This document shows positions 11,070-25,385 of a stretch of 64,000 bases of DNA, piece by piece. How positions within the stretch are numbered: position 1 is the stretch's first letter; each line of letters starts with the position of its first letter. The notes under the pieces were generated by a model that made no database searches, was not told the DNA's origin, and saw only the letters and a list, made by a program, of their open reading frames with translations. The DNA comes from Taenia hydatigena (taxonomy: Eukaryota; Platyhelminthes; Cestoda; Cyclophyllidea; Taeniidae), in NCBI GenBank assembly GCA_036345935.2, contig JADWOT020000008.1, positions 9,771,554 through 9,835,553 on the forward strand, in the 5' to 3' direction. A program made the translations under genes and the position numbers.

Positions 11070-14000
11070 AAATATTACCTCAAGCAACTTTCATCCCTTT
11101 AATGCAAGCTTATCACATGATTTAAATGGTGGAGATGTGGAATGCATATAAATGGATAAGGAACCGAGTGTCAAAGGTAGATGTAAAGTGTAATTTTGAA
11201 GTGCTAAGCATACGGTTCATAATTGCAAGTAGCAAAAATTTGATTTGATATGCATGTTTTTAAAAATTTATTTGTAAATGTCGAGTTTAAGGTTAAAATA
11301 ATCCAGTACACTAATGCTAAATTAACTTTAAATCATTTAAAACAGAAACACAAATGGTTTATGCAACCAAACAAAACAATCGTCAGAAGCTTAAAGCTGC
11401 TCCTTATCAAGTGCATGTTGGAGCAGTACCAAAGTGTGCATAACAACGTATAGCTTGTAACCGTAATATGATGACTATGCTTTATGTTCACATTGAAGAT
11501 TTTGTTTCACATCCTTTTCCTCTGAATAAAAGAAAACCCCAAATTATAGCATTTAATTTTGTATGGCTTCTATTGTTAAAATAGGGTTGTCACATGGTCA
11601 CCATACCTGCTTTTATCACCTAAGTGCTGTATTTTTTAAGCTCCATTGCTAATATAATGAAACATGCTAGACCCCTCTCTATAGGGAAATAGCAGTTGAA
11701 TTTTGTGACCCAAAAAGCACAGTAAAAGTTTAAGCTGCGTAAGTCAAGTTAATTTACTTTTAACAGAAAGTGCTTCATTGGAGGTCGAGAATTTCTCATT
11801 CATTTTCTTAGTTCCTTTAGATCCGCTAACAATGGTAGAGCCGACCGTAAGGTCTGGCCACCACTGTAAGGCTTTCATAAAATCCATTCATTACTTCTTA
11901 ATGCAAAGATCTGCCTCATAAATCCTATGATCTATTGCGTTTTTATGCAAGAGAACAGTTTAAATAAGTAGAGAAAAGGAGATACATTATTAGCGCATTA
12001 GACTTTTCGCTGTTATTTGGTGCACGATGCGTCCCATAAGTATGGGGGAATGCGCAGACTCCATTCCAAACATTAGCCTTATAACACATCCCATGTAACA
12101 ATCGTTTCGTCACATCTTATGATAGCATATTGAAAACTCAAGGTAAATGCTGGTTTTAAAATTTGCTGTGAGTTTTCTGCTAATGATTAATTATTTTTAC
12201 ATTGTAATAAAGTACTTTCTGCTTGCAAACGCCGCAACTCTGAGTTTGCCATTTCTCAAGTCCGTGGACTGAGGAATAAAGGGGTTGTACCACAGTTTGC
12301 AAGGCATAATTTTGAAGTTATTTTTCGCATAAATAACCATGTGAATCCTATTTTGTTTATGCAAAACTAGGGAAAATTAAACAATACGTTAATGAATAGC
12401 TCTTGTACACTAGTTTTTTTGTAACATTGTTGCAAGAAATTGCCGACTTTATCTCAAAATTCTGGAGACTATTTGGCTGTAGACCACTACAACAGGGGAA
12501 GTGTAAAAGGGAAAAGAAATTATAGAAGTTGGATTTGTGAAAAATATGCGGACGATAAATAACCTAAATCTTACAATTCTCAAACAATTTCAATAAATAA
12601 TAAGTTTAGAGGTCGCGCATTCTTCCCATAGGAATACCGTCCATTCCATCCCTCGCACCTCCATCTCCACTGTACATTATTCAGCATTTTAGGAACAAAG
12701 GTGTTACGCGCGACGTTTTGAGTGTCTAAAACCTTTCCATGTGCAAGCAAAGTTGGTCTTATTTCTCATTTCCTTTTAGTGCAAGCATTACGAGTTTTTG
12801 TACCAGCTTTTTCAAAACGAGCAATAAAATAAATTTTGTAAGAATTCTGGGATTGCAATATGACTTGGCATCAAACAATGTAACAGTTCTAGGTTTATAG
12901 CCAGCATAATATGAAGAATTATTTTGAAGGGTTTTGCTATGTGAGTTGATATATTCTCAAATCTTCTCCAAATGAATGACTTTGGTTGTTCCACGTACGA
13001 TTTATGCTTGCTGCCTGCGTAGCCCACCTTCGAAGCCGATGCCGCAAAGCAAGTAGGACGCAGGCATCAATGGACTACACATTTTGATGATGCCTCTGTA
13101 ATGCTTTTTCAACCCCATAAGATCATTTCAAATTTGTACGTTTGGCCTAAAATTTATCCAAAAATGAGGTTACTAATCTTGGGGACTTTTTATACATTCG
13201 CTTCGCAGAGCACCGAAATTCAAAATCTCCGTGAATAACATCTAATTAAAAAGCAAAAAAAATACTGAGCAGGGTAATGCTTAATGCAAGTTGAAAGGCA
13301 AATGGATATGCATTAATGGAAACGGTCTGATTCGCGTTATTACATGTAGTTACCTCATATGTCTCTTAATTTTTTGTTAAAGTGGAGGTAGAAATTAACA
13401 AATGATAGACGTACACATGAAATCGCCTAACAACTGTATCATTTGCTTTCTCTTTGACAATTACTCTGCTCTATTTTGTGTTCCCTTTGAGGCCTTATAT
13501 TTCAAAAGCATTAAACCAATTTTAACCGGCAGCACAGAGATCAAGCATACCCTGTTTCCCCATTTTAGGGCCAAGAGCAACCACCCTTTCTTGTGCTTCA
13601 CGTATCAAGAAGGTTCGCGCATCTGGTTTTAGAGACATTAGTTTAGTTCTTAGATCTACATGTCTCTCACAGCGTCCAATGATTCCTTATCCATGCGATC
13701 TAAGTCAGTTAAAATTCGCTCCATTTAAGATCCCCAGCGCATATCATGATAGATATACGTTTAGCATTTTTATAGACATTAGACTTAAGTTCAATTAAAA
13801 AGCAACATACAGAAGTTAACTAAGCCGACGCCTTTAAAATTGCCATTTTTTAAAAATACGGCTTCTTTCTTCTAATCTTTACTAGTCTGACAATTTAGAT
13901 ATGAAGTACCATGACTAGATCGAGTAGTCCTTAGACAAAATTCCTATTTATAGCATTCCATGACAGCCAATTGGAAAATCCAATGATTTATGCTACTGTT

Positions 14001-17000
14001 TTTTTTTGCATGCAAAACAACATCTTTTATGTGTACACCATTAAACTGAATTTTCTTGTGTCGACATACGCTTGTTTTGATTTGGAGTTACCTGTGTTCA
14101 TTGTCAGGAGATCAAGTGTGGATAATTGTCAGTGTTTCAGGGTATAGATATGAAGTTTTCGCAAAAGATATGAGGACTACTGCTTTATGAGATCAAAAGG
14201 AAGCATGGTCCATTGGAAATTTTATACCCGGTTTTATCTAGCCTGCTATTTCCCATTCTGTTATAAAAATGTCTTGTTATCTATGTTATAATCTTGTTGA
14301 GTTCCCATTGTCGACACGTGCACTTCGAGTGGACTGATCTCTAGATGTTTGCATCGATAAATTCTTGATTTTTCTTCCCTTTGTTCGTGTACTAAAGAAG
14401 TATTTGAAAAACAAGGGATTGACCTTATACTCAGTCTTATTTCTGCAATTGCATGTATTGACTAAAAGTCGAGCCTGGAATACTCGTAGTCAAACTTCAA
14501 GTTGAACAAGGTATGTAGGGGCAGTAATTTGAAAAAATTATTGTCTAACGCATTCACTAGGGTGCACCTACAAGGCTTTACTTGAGAGGCTCCTGAAAAT
14601 TCTAGAATGTTACCTTTGTAGTCTAAAGCATTTTGTTATCACTCATACTTGAACGTTTAAATGTGCATTTGTTACAGTTTCAAGGCAAATAGCGGAGGTC
14701 AACTGGGGTGTATTAAAGCATTACGTATGTGGTTTTTTGAATCAAAGTGTCTTTCAACTCCTGATACAAGGGAAAACTGATTTGCAACCCTGCGGCTTAC
14801 TTCCCAGTGTTAATAATTAAGATTAACTTCTATTGAATGTTTTGCTTTCTTTTTCTGCATAAAATGCTGTGGAAGAAAAGGTGCCAAGGCCTATTGTACC
14901 GGTCTGCTTTAACTATTAAAACATGGTAATTTGAATAACTACTTCGTCCGTCATTTTAAATCATGCCAATAGAAATAGAGGCTTTGGCGTAGAACTGGTG
15001 CCAAGAGGTCTTTTTCCATAGTTCATTGCATCTTAGGATGATGAGATGCATTTTTCTTGTCCTACATGACCGATTCGTCTAGTCAGGACAAAGTGTCTTA
15101 CACAGGATCATGGCAACAGATTTGAAATTTTAAGCCGGTACAGATGACATCGTAGGGAACTACTAACTAAACAAGTCGAGCGCTTTCAACATGATATGAT
15201 CTCTAGTGTATAACAACTTACCGCGGTGCATCTGCATCTGCGCAGTTATTCAAGGCAGGGGGTTTCTTGCAAAAAAACATGAAACGCTTGAGAACAAATC
15301 CTATGACAGTTTAAAATATACAGCTTTGAAAGGATCAAAGTAAGATTCAAGTAGAGATTCGGTTTGAAAGGGGTAACTACATTGCTAAATAATTCTATCA
15401 TGAACAAGTTGAGGGTTTGGAGAGCAAAGTAGATTAAGCAAAGGATCTTGTTTTACGTTATCAAATAGAAACACTTGAATGCGTGTTAAATTTCAATAAA
15501 AATCCACTGACTCATGGAAAAATTTTTACATGATGAATAGCGCAGCTCGAGACAGCCTCTAGTCAGAAAATTGGGCCTATGATATCGTGCAGTAAATACT
15601 TCCTTGTCAACATTTTTATAATTAATTCAAGTTTTTGCCGTTGAGTGTCACTGAGCGACTGCTCCATTGTAAAAGGCGTTTGCAAAGTCAAGCAGATTAC
15701 AGTGCTAGACCTAGGCCATCAACGATCTCAATTTGACCGAAATGAAGACCAAAGGTTGCATTTAATGCGGTGAATTGGTTGTATATTTCAAATTTTGGGC
15801 TCCTAATGTGATGTCAGCAGGTGGGATTGAAGCTAATTCTACAGTACCTCTGCAAAATCTATCATTATAAGAAAGATTGTTCTTGATAGAAAAAACTTCT
15901 GGATTCACTGAATAGGCACTTATTTAGAGGAAGGTTGTATTTGAATTTTTGAATACGATGATTATTTTGAACCACATGGTTAGGATAGTTGGCTAGCTGA
16001 TTCCCATCTTTTGAAGCAATCACCCGGAGGATCTGAATTAAAATTGAGTCTACTTTTTGGATGGAATGCTAGCAATAAAAACCGGTGCTATTGGTTGTTA
16101 TGGTTTGAGCGACTAGGACGATTGAACGGTAAAACAAACTGCTCGGCCATTAGACACGCACCGTTCGTTACCGAATTTCTGGGCGTTATTTTTGCAACGC
16201 TGTGGAATAAAATCACCCTCGGTTGTAAAAGTGCTTATCTGCATTTTAAGCACTAATGAATGGAGCAAAGGAGAAGCGACTCTTGCCTAACGTGCGAATT
16301 AAAGACAGCGTTAATAATTTGGGGAACATCCGCGCTTGGGACTTTTTAAGTTGTAGTTAAAGAACTATTTTAGCCTTTAATAAAGCGTTGTGAAGAATTA
16401 TATCCAAAGAACCCTACCCTAGCAGACTTTGTTTAATAAGTCTTGGAAAGGATTTTTAAAAAGTTTAACTTTCAAATGCACTTTTACCAACCCTTTGTAG
16501 CATGCAAAATTTATTTGTAATTAAAATTGTTTGAATTTCGCTAAGTGGTCTTGACTAAATATTAAAAGTACTAAATTAAAACTGAGTGTGGTTTTATTAA
16601 TCAAAAGTTCATTTCTACCCATAATACTTACACTACTTCTTCATTCAGAAGTGATTAATGGTGGATCCTAGCATTTACTAAATTTATAGAAGATTTGTTG
16701 AGGTGCAGAAATTTTGGCGCTCGTTCCGATCTGCAATCAATTCTCCCAGCAATTATTGGTGCAATTTTAGTCTTTTCTACCGTTTGCTTGATTTTGCATG
16801 GGTAACTTAGGAATCTTATTCTGGGAATCGCAAATAAATGCCATTTTGAGCATTCCTATGATAACTAATCCGCTCCAGTATAGACTGGATTGTTAGATTT
16901 CACCGACTTAAGGTAAATTGTCTCGTGTATTTTTTCTTGTACATGACTGATTGCCGGCGATTCTTTTAATGCTCTCCATTATCCTAACTGATGATTTGGT

Positions 17001-20000
17001 TTATTCAAGCTAACAAGTTTGGGTTCAGCATTTCCTTCGTTTTTACCTCAACGAAAATAAAGCTCGTTTAATCTAGAAATCCAACAAAAAGTTCTTTCTT
17101 TATTTTAACATCGAGCTTCTGGCGACTTAAAAAGCACGTCCTTACAAAAGAACAACATGATTTGATGCAGTTTTGCTGAAGTCCAAGTCTTTCAAGTTGT
17201 TATTTCATGGCCTTGTTTAAGTCACATTGCAAAAGAGATTTGGTTCCCTGAAAACACGTCCTGGTGATTCGCGCCACTGCTAGCAACTTTCCCCCAACGG
17301 CATTAGACGAGGCGTTTGTTTTAATGCTTTCATTTAGTAGTACACTTTTATGCATGCTAAACTACCAACTGCTGGCTAATATTTCATTTCTGTCCTGTAA
17401 ACACCTCTGCCTCCGCCACATTAAAAAATAAAATTCTAAAATGGTCGTATGAGCAGGACTTTTATGCGCACCCACGTTCATAAAGAACTAGGTAATTTAC
17501 TCCTCGACTGCTAGTTAAAGTGTGTGCTGCTTATTGAACATTTGCTTTCATTTATTCCGACTGTTGTTGAGGTGGTGCATCGCATGCATCAGAGGCTTCT
17601 AATAAATTGCACAAAGTCCATTGCCCCTAGACAGGAGATAAGGAGTATCTGTGCAGTTGTAAATAAAGGATTAGTGGATGCTTAAATCACACTACACATA
17701 GTCTCAAAAGAATACAAGTGATTTTGCTTGTGATATATTCAAACAAATTTGCTTGTAATGTGGTCTGTCAGCGTGACCAATAGTTATGCGGCTAAATGAT
17801 ATGTATGTTTAATTAATTATTTATTCTTATTTAATGGCTGTGGCAACCATACGCAGTGTATACAGAGGATTCTTTAAAATCACTTCATAATATTTGGGAT
17901 TACCATTTTTCAATTATGTCCCAAATGTGGAAGTGAATTAAGGCATCCTTGTGCACTACTTGAGTTATTTCTTGGTACCTTTTTTCGAAGCATAAGCCAC
18001 GTAGACTTGCAAAATGCATTAATATGCAGGTTCAGTTTTCTAAAAGGAGGTGTCTTTAAAAGTCGACAGATTAAAAATCTAAACGAAAACGCAGTGAAAG
18101 TAATCGGATTAAAAGTAATAGCTAGAAGCCAAAAAAGTTGGATTAATGGGATTTGTTGTTTTGTAAAAGGGTGAGAAGCGAGGCAACATTTAGGTAGTCA
18201 TAACTTTTTGGCCTGATTAGTTTGCCATTAGCGTGTTGCGTGTGTCAACCAATAAAGAGAGAGTTGGCGGAAATTGACCGCCGAGAACTAAGCGGACACT
18301 GTGATTGCGCGTGCGAAATTCCTTCGGACTTCGGACGCCAAATTTAAACTGCGAACATTAAATTACCTGTTTCACCAATGATGAATGTATCTGCTCCTCA
18401 TTTTGCCATTGATGCTTGTTTTGTGCAACCATAAAGCATAATAGTTCTTAGGCAAATCGCATTGCCTCCCAATATTTTCTGCTGAAATCTAGGCATGCTT
18501 TTGGACTTCACACTAACAAAAATTTGGCCACATCAAAGGAAAAAAAGATGAAAATGCCACACGTAGCAAGCAATGTTAAGGAGAATCTAGACTGTTAATG
18601 AAGTCACATAGCCAACAGTGGTTAAAGACATCACAATTTTAAGAAGTAGTTTCTTAAGTAACCGTCTTCAACTTCCTTTGTTTCAGTCCCAACTGCTGCA
18701 TAAGTAAATTAAGCTGTAGTAATTTTGTGTCGCATTTTGTAATTTGTGAGGCAGTGTCAATTAGCTAACACCCAGCCCCAATGCATTTCTATAAGGAATA
18801 CTACTGAGTAGTAAAAGGCTCTAAGCATCTGGAGCAGGCATTAAAGAATGTGGCATTCCCACGAAAATTTAATGCCACACTAGTCTGAGAACATTGCATA
18901 AGATTCTTGTGAATCCCTTTCCTTTATTCCCAAAGGCATGGCGCCTGCTAAGTTCGTACTTTGTCAAATAATTTTATTTTGGTGTAGCAAGATTTTATTT
19001 CCAAGCGACATTATAAGTGACTACGTCTACTTACGGAAGAATTGTAGAGAAAGCGATTCCGAAGGTCATAAAACGCTCACAAGTATCTAAAACAATGTCA
19101 GATAGGTTCTTCCCCAATATTGGCATGGAATTTCCTTCATGATCATTATAATTTTTTGGCCCAATAAAAGCACCGCAACATGATTTTAAATGTCGTCAGG
19201 TACTTGCCACAAATGAAGCTATGTTTTACCCTTCGGCGATATGCATTTACCTTTCAAAAATCGCAAAGTGTCCAGAGTTGTAAGTAACATGAAATAACCT
19301 CAGCTTTGTGGATTACTGTGGTTATTAGATTTGACTCATTCAAATATTCTCGGTGGTGTTAAGTGTATTTTTACAAAAAGAAAGTGGTACTGGCATGCTA
19401 TTTTATTAACCCAGCTGCCCACTTTCGAACCTTACTCCCTCTGCTCACATTCTTTGAGTTTATTACCTAAGTGTTGGAACAAGAGGTGTAAGCTATTTTC
19501 TTTTCTGTTCAATCAACGGTAGAGCTCAACTAAATGGATTAATTAGTGAGAGAGGAATAAAGTTAAGACTATGACATTTTGACACAGTTGCATTATGAGT
19601 TTCGAGTTCCCGATACACACCCTAGATTGCTCTCAAGTTCCAAAGTTAAGTTCTTTTACACTGGTAAATTTTTTGACTGTTCTGTACGAAATGTGCGTTT
19701 CACTTTGCGTTCTGCTACTGCATTACAATCGGCAAAAATCTCAAGTCTAGGAAAATGAATTGGTTCCGCTTCATTGTTACCTAGAATTGACAGCTAAAAG
19801 CAATGACTCACAATGGAGTTGTGTGTTTTGAGGAGCATCAAAAAACTTTTCTTTTTATATGCTTGCATGTCTGAGTCAATCAACCTCACATCCATGCTGC
19901 GTTACTGAATCGGTTAAGTTAACGAACTGTGACATGCATAAAGTGATTGTAGAGATTATTAAAAAAGCAGAACCATAAACAGACTATTTCTACTGCGTAG

Positions 20001-23000
20001 TTAGCTATAAACTGTTAGTTGAACCTCATTCACTAATATTTTATTCGCTTTGCTGGCCTTCAACAACTCGGAGAAACATGATTACATTGAGGTATCCTAA
20101 GTCGGCCACACAACCTATGCTTGTCGTAGCAGGACGTTGGAGTTATTCCCCTTCCTACCCCCTCTTCCTCCTTTTAAAGGATGTAAGTCAACATTTATAA
20201 AGCGGAAGTGCATGCGATTGAATCTACGGCCAGGAGGAAAAAAGTAGCTTATCCTTTCCAATAAGCCTCTCCTATATCCTTACCTTACGGTAAAAATTGG
20301 TCTTTGGCGATGCAATCTTTAATGGAAAGGGTGAAACTATTGAAATATTGAATTGACATTTAATGCAATGCTATAATTCTAACTTCTACTGGCCATACGC
20401 TGCAAGTGATGAATGAGTTTATCTTAGGATTATTCTTACAAATGCAATGAAATTAAATGCAAAATAAAAGTGGAAGCAAGTATAGAAAACAAGTCCCCGG
20501 TAAGTAGCTCCGTGGGATAATAATGTTATCTCCAACGCAGGATGCTATTTGTGTCTATAAAGCATTGATGAACTTCATTGCAATGTCACCGTCTTTCATG
20601 TTTAAAAATATTCGTCCCATTAATGGTTAAATTTAGTCAATATTTTAATAGTACTTGTTGACTTGCATCTTCCCTACTTTAATTGGCAAGACTGACACAA
20701 GTCAGCGTCTCTATGCATGTTCATTTGGGCTACTGGTTCTAGGAAAATCGCCCAACCCAGAAGTGCATTGTTCGTTACAACCTAGAGGACTCAGGGTGGA
20801 CAAAGTTGTGGTTCCATGTTTCATGCCCTGGATGGTAAAAATGGCGATTTGAGCAATTCGCGGGAAAGGTGTGCACTACATAAAAGTGTGTTTGGCGTGT
20901 TCAGCCCTCATGGCAGACCAATTATCTTCATGGATAATTAAACGGATTCTCAAAATAGGAAGGTGAGCATTTCAGTTAGTGACTTTATATAACGGGCAAT
21001 GTCTTTCAATAAGTCATAAATTTCCGCACATTGCACAAGAATAAACGCTCCACTTTCTAAAAGCCTACAACTATTTAAAGCAGCAGCAATCTAACAATAA
21101 ATTTAATAAAACAAGCTTCCTGCACGCTAACTTCACATTCCAATTGAAAGAGCTCACCACTAGCGGTCCGCTTGTCAAAATGATTGCCTCCGATAAAACT
21201 GTAAATACACCTTTAAATGCATTCAAAATAAAACTGTACGTTCATTTAAAGTCAATAGCGATTCCGTCACACAACTCTTTTTGTTTTGTCAATATTGTCG
21301 GTTTAAATTTAAATGATCAATTTAACGTTAAGAAATGAAGGTGAATTCACTAAGGTAACCTTCGCAACTACAGCCGAATCAGGTGCTTCATTTCAACCCC
21401 ATCTGAAGCAGTTCTCGTGCTCAGGTACAAAAGAGAGTACATATGCTTTTATATTACTTCTCTTGACTGCAATTTTGGCGCAGGAATTCGGTAAGAGCAG
21501 GTCGCAAATTGATCTTAATTTGTTCATTAATCGCTGAACGGTTAATGGCTTTAGATTCAAACCAAGCAATGACTATCGTCTTTCTTTAGCTGGCTTATTT
21601 ATTTGGCCTCTAATTCAATGCATTGCCCAAAGCAAAAGATAGTATAATTTGTAGCTTTTTCGCTAGTGCGTTGACGAATATGATAATAAACATAAATCAA
21701 CTCGATGCGACCAAAAATCTCTCTCACGAACACTGCGTTTGTGTTTTCTTGAAAAGCGATGATAAAATTAACACCAATGGACATGAGACAGAGGAGAAAA
21801 GATTGATTTATGCGCCTCGAAACTGATTCATTTGGAGTCTTCCAACCTGGTTTGGCATGGGTTAACTCGTTGATTCGTTTTATAATTGGCAGTTTCAAAT
21901 ACACTTACTCCTTGGGTCGTTGTTTAAAAGGATTTCTGTAGCAGAGAGTTCCGCACTGAGCAGTGCACTGCCCTGAGGACTATTTTAAAAATAAAAAAGT
22001 GTTTAAATAAAATCATCAGGGCACTAACACACGTAACACTTTGAAGTTTATCGCTCGCATTACAAATCACCCCTTAATTCAGATGCTGCCCCGAAATTCT
22101 AATCCAAACTTTGGTAATTAAAAAATATTTTGTTATCTCAAACCATAACAATACAGCTCCTAGCACTAATTTATTTATTAAACATGCATTTGGGCATTTT
22201 TTCGCAAGCCCATCTTGAAAATCCCAATAAACCAAATTCCTTCAACTGCATTTTTGTGCTTAATGAAGTTTTATTAAAGTAAAGATGATAAAAGTGATTT
22301 CATTCATCAACTGAAACACAACATTTTGATGTCTATAATTCGATTAGACATGCCTTTATTTCTATTTCAAATCACAAAATGTGCCTACCGTAAGGTGTCA
22401 AATGAAAGATTCATGATACGAATGTCTCCGAGTGTGTGTTTTTTTATTAAATCTCTTTTTTGTTAATAACATTGATCATCAAACCAGTTAATGGGATTTC
22501 CGGATTTCATTTCAATTCGTTTCATTTTTCATTTTGCTCGCCTTCTCAAGTGGACAAAGGCAAATGCTCAGGATAAACTAACACAACTGTTACGAATTGT
22601 CCCGGGTCACTTAAGAGTCTTGTAAAAATTCACCTCGTTTCGCCTTTAGCATGAAATTTCACATGCACTGTTTATCCCACGAAAACGTGATATTCTACCA
22701 TCGTCCTAGGCAAATATTTTACCCTCCAGAGCGTTATCGAAACGTCATTAATATGTCAAGGTCAGCACTAGGTGGCATCATTAATACCACATTTATCTTT
22801 CGAACCCCAGATTCTCATCCTTTTGTTTCCCATCACAATCAAAATTCATTAACAAGGCGTGCTAGCGATCTAAACAAAGGCTGGATCAGTGCGAGGTGAA
22901 ATCAAGTACTGAAAGCACAAGCAAGTGACCTGCCAGTAGCACTAAGTTCTATTCCCTCAACCTTGCGTAAATTCCTTGTAAATCAAATGCACAATACAGT

Positions 23001-24955
23001 TAGCTCCTTGCTAGGCTAGTTAACTGACAGATTTTACCCAGAAATTCCTAAATCGTGCAACTAGAACATCTGCTCCAATTAGCTGTGGCAATTTTAGGGC
23101 ATTAGGCAGCGCTTTTTATAGTTATTATATTAGTGTAAAACTACTCTTAACTGTTTTATATCTTTCTTTTACTTTCAACGGCAGTTAAAATGCATTCTGC
23201 TGAGTTTAGAGTCAGAGTTGTTGCCGAAACCTTGGCCGTTTAATAATTATGGACCAAATTCAAACAAATGAAGGGGTGACTCACTACCTACATAAGCTTG
23301 TTTTTAAGCAGGATGTATTTACAACCTTTAAATATGCTTTTCAGAGTTCATCGTTAAGGCTTCCACCATGAATCTATTTTTCATGCAATCAAGTCGACTA
23401 AGTATTCGGTACTTCGCTTGCCCCTTTCACGACCGCCTATTCAGTCGTGTATAGTGAGTTAGTCCATAAAAAGTAGTTTGACTAGTCGCCCGGTATGGTA
23501 AAAGCTGGCTTCTATAACGTATTTATTCCAAAAACACGTTAATTATAAGAACTAGAATCTTTAGAGAACAGCATTTAGCCCATCTTAATTATGACAATGA
23601 GCTCCACGAAGCATCAAAGCCCGAAATAGTGCGCTCAGAGCATTGGAACGTAAGTAGTTAGGAGTGAGTGTTTCACCCCGTGACGATGGAACTTAGCAAT
23701 GTAATTATAAGTACCGAGCAATTTCCGTGTTGTTGCTACAATGAACACCTAACGTTTTATTCGCATGAACTAGATGCGAATTACGATGCAATTGTAACAG
23801 CATTAAAATGACACCGCAGCGCAATCTTAGAGCACTCAAGGGACGTATTTCATTTGGAACCTGAGTTAGGGTTCCATTAATTTTGGGGATAAAGCGCAAT
23901 ATTATGGGCATTGCGCGAGCCTCGTTGCTATTAACTAACTCGAACATTTTCATCCACAATAATTTGCCTCATGTATGTCCAGAGGAACGTGTGGCCGCAA
24001 TAGATGACTTGCGCTTTGGCCGCTGGATTATTTTAAATACGCATTTAATTGGAATGCGGAAGGATTGATGGTGGTCAGTCAAATGCTCATTCACTAGGTC
24101 AGTTTGTTACTTTAAACTTCCTTTAGAAACAATTAGTGAGCATCCTTAAAAATGAAATTTTACACTTCTCAAAAATCCGTAAATCTGTTACAATAGCTTG
24201 TTCAGCAGCGAAAAGGTTATTGTTGTGATTATATAAAATGTAACAGGAATGGTTTGCCCAACCCATTAATCAACGAAAGCGATTGGTGACATTTGTATTT
24301 CATTTGAGCAGTATTGAAAGTGGATTTGGATGCGTTTTCCTGCCATAACTATCAGTAAAAACTTAAGTATCGCCAGTTAAAATAGAGCAATATGCCATCA
24401 GTAAAGTTGACTTGATACAGCTAACCCACTTAGCAAGAGGCTCGGGAGAAAAGTGTAACTTAAGGCATATGTGAAAACTCGAGGAAACGTAGCCATTGAA
24501 GTGTTTTTAGGGGCTATAAAGGCTATTCAAAATGTCAAACTTTTGACAAAGGTCACAGCAATATAGCGCAAAAAATCGGCCTATGCAAGAGACCGAATTG
24601 GAAGTTGGCTCATCAAACCACTTTTGACCAATTTAGTGTGCGATTTGAAATTATAAATTAAAAGTCATTGACAGTACTTAAGTCCAAACGGAAGTGATTC
24701 TAATCACAGAATGAAATGCGACACATCAATTATTTATTAGAATCTCAAATGTGCAGTCGCGCGCCGTTTTCGAAAATTTGGAAGTGCTCCATCGAAAAAT
24801 TACAAGCAAAAGTAAAAGCATTAAAGTGAATGCTTGAAGGGGAACAAGAACATTTTCATCATCTACGCGGGTGTGATTTAAAGCAAAATTGAAACCGTAT
24901 TTCATACATTGAGTGTTAATGTCAATGCTGTTTATTATTTGTTTACCTGCCGAAC
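11070..24955. other. long AT-rich intergenic region
   Basis: About 14 kb in which I see no reading frame above chance length with paired splice sites and no recognisable protein family. An AATAAA at about 11525 could end the upstream transcript. Short frames (for example 16011-16256 and 21599-21904) look random. Confidence 0.45.
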
Positions 24956-25136
24956 AGGTTGGCTGCACTTTTATTGTCCACATTACTTCACTCCTCGTTT
25001 TGCTAACGCATCACAATAACAACTCGAGGAAGCGAAGGCTCTTCACTGCCCATCGGACTTCGCAATTGCTCCGTGATTGCCCCATTTCAACAATGCCACT
25101 TCTCCGTGTGTCAGCATTAATCAAAAATGCATTAAC

Positions 25137-25157
25137 GTGTGTGTGTGTGTGTGTGTG
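25137..25157 (+). repeat. (GT)n microsatellite in repeat copy 1
   Basis: Uninterrupted GT dinucleotides. The copy in the opposite repeat arm is longer by several units. Confidence 0.9.
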
Positions 25158-25305
25158 CAAGTGGGTGTTGTCGCCCTTTTCTGCGACCCAACTTCGCCTC
25201 TACCCACCGTCAGCTCCCATGGCGCCATGATTGCTCGTCAATCAGGAAGTCAACAGAGGTGTGAGTTTGAGTGAGGGTGTGGTGTGGGGATGCGAGCACC
25301 GGTAT

Positions 25306-25325
25306 GGGAGGCGGGTAGGGGTGGG
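25306..25325 (+). other. G-quadruplex-like motif in repeat copy 1
   Basis: Four runs of three or more G separated by short loops (GGG, GGG, GGGG, GGG in 20 bases). The mirror motif is C-rich on the + strand at 33544-33563. Confidence 0.6.
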
Positions 25326-25385
25326 TTAGAAGTAGCAATGTACCGAAGAGCTGAGAGGAAACGCTTAGCACAAGTGTTATGCATC

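Larger units (their letters stand above)
24956..25385 (+). repeat. copy 1 of ~430 bp inverted repeat pair
   Basis: This segment starts AGGTTGGCTGCAC and ends near TTATGCATC. It recurs in reverse complement at 33484-33919 with only about five substitutions seen by eye and a difference in (GT)n length. It contains a GT microsatellite and a G-rich tract. I see no coding capacity shared by both copies beyond chance, no terminal inverted repeats and no clear target-site duplication. It is either a young non-autonomous dispersed repeat or the arm of a local inverted duplication. Confidence 0.9.

Noticed and set aside
14460..14510. Short open stretch before a GTATGT donor
   Set aside because: No convincing acceptor, no neighbouring exon and too short to support.
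25077..25274. Same peptide encoded at 25077-25274 (+) and 33595-33798 (-)
   Set aside because: This reflects the inverted DNA repeat. The frame runs through the GT microsatellite, whose length differs between the copies, and there is no sign of selection for coding.
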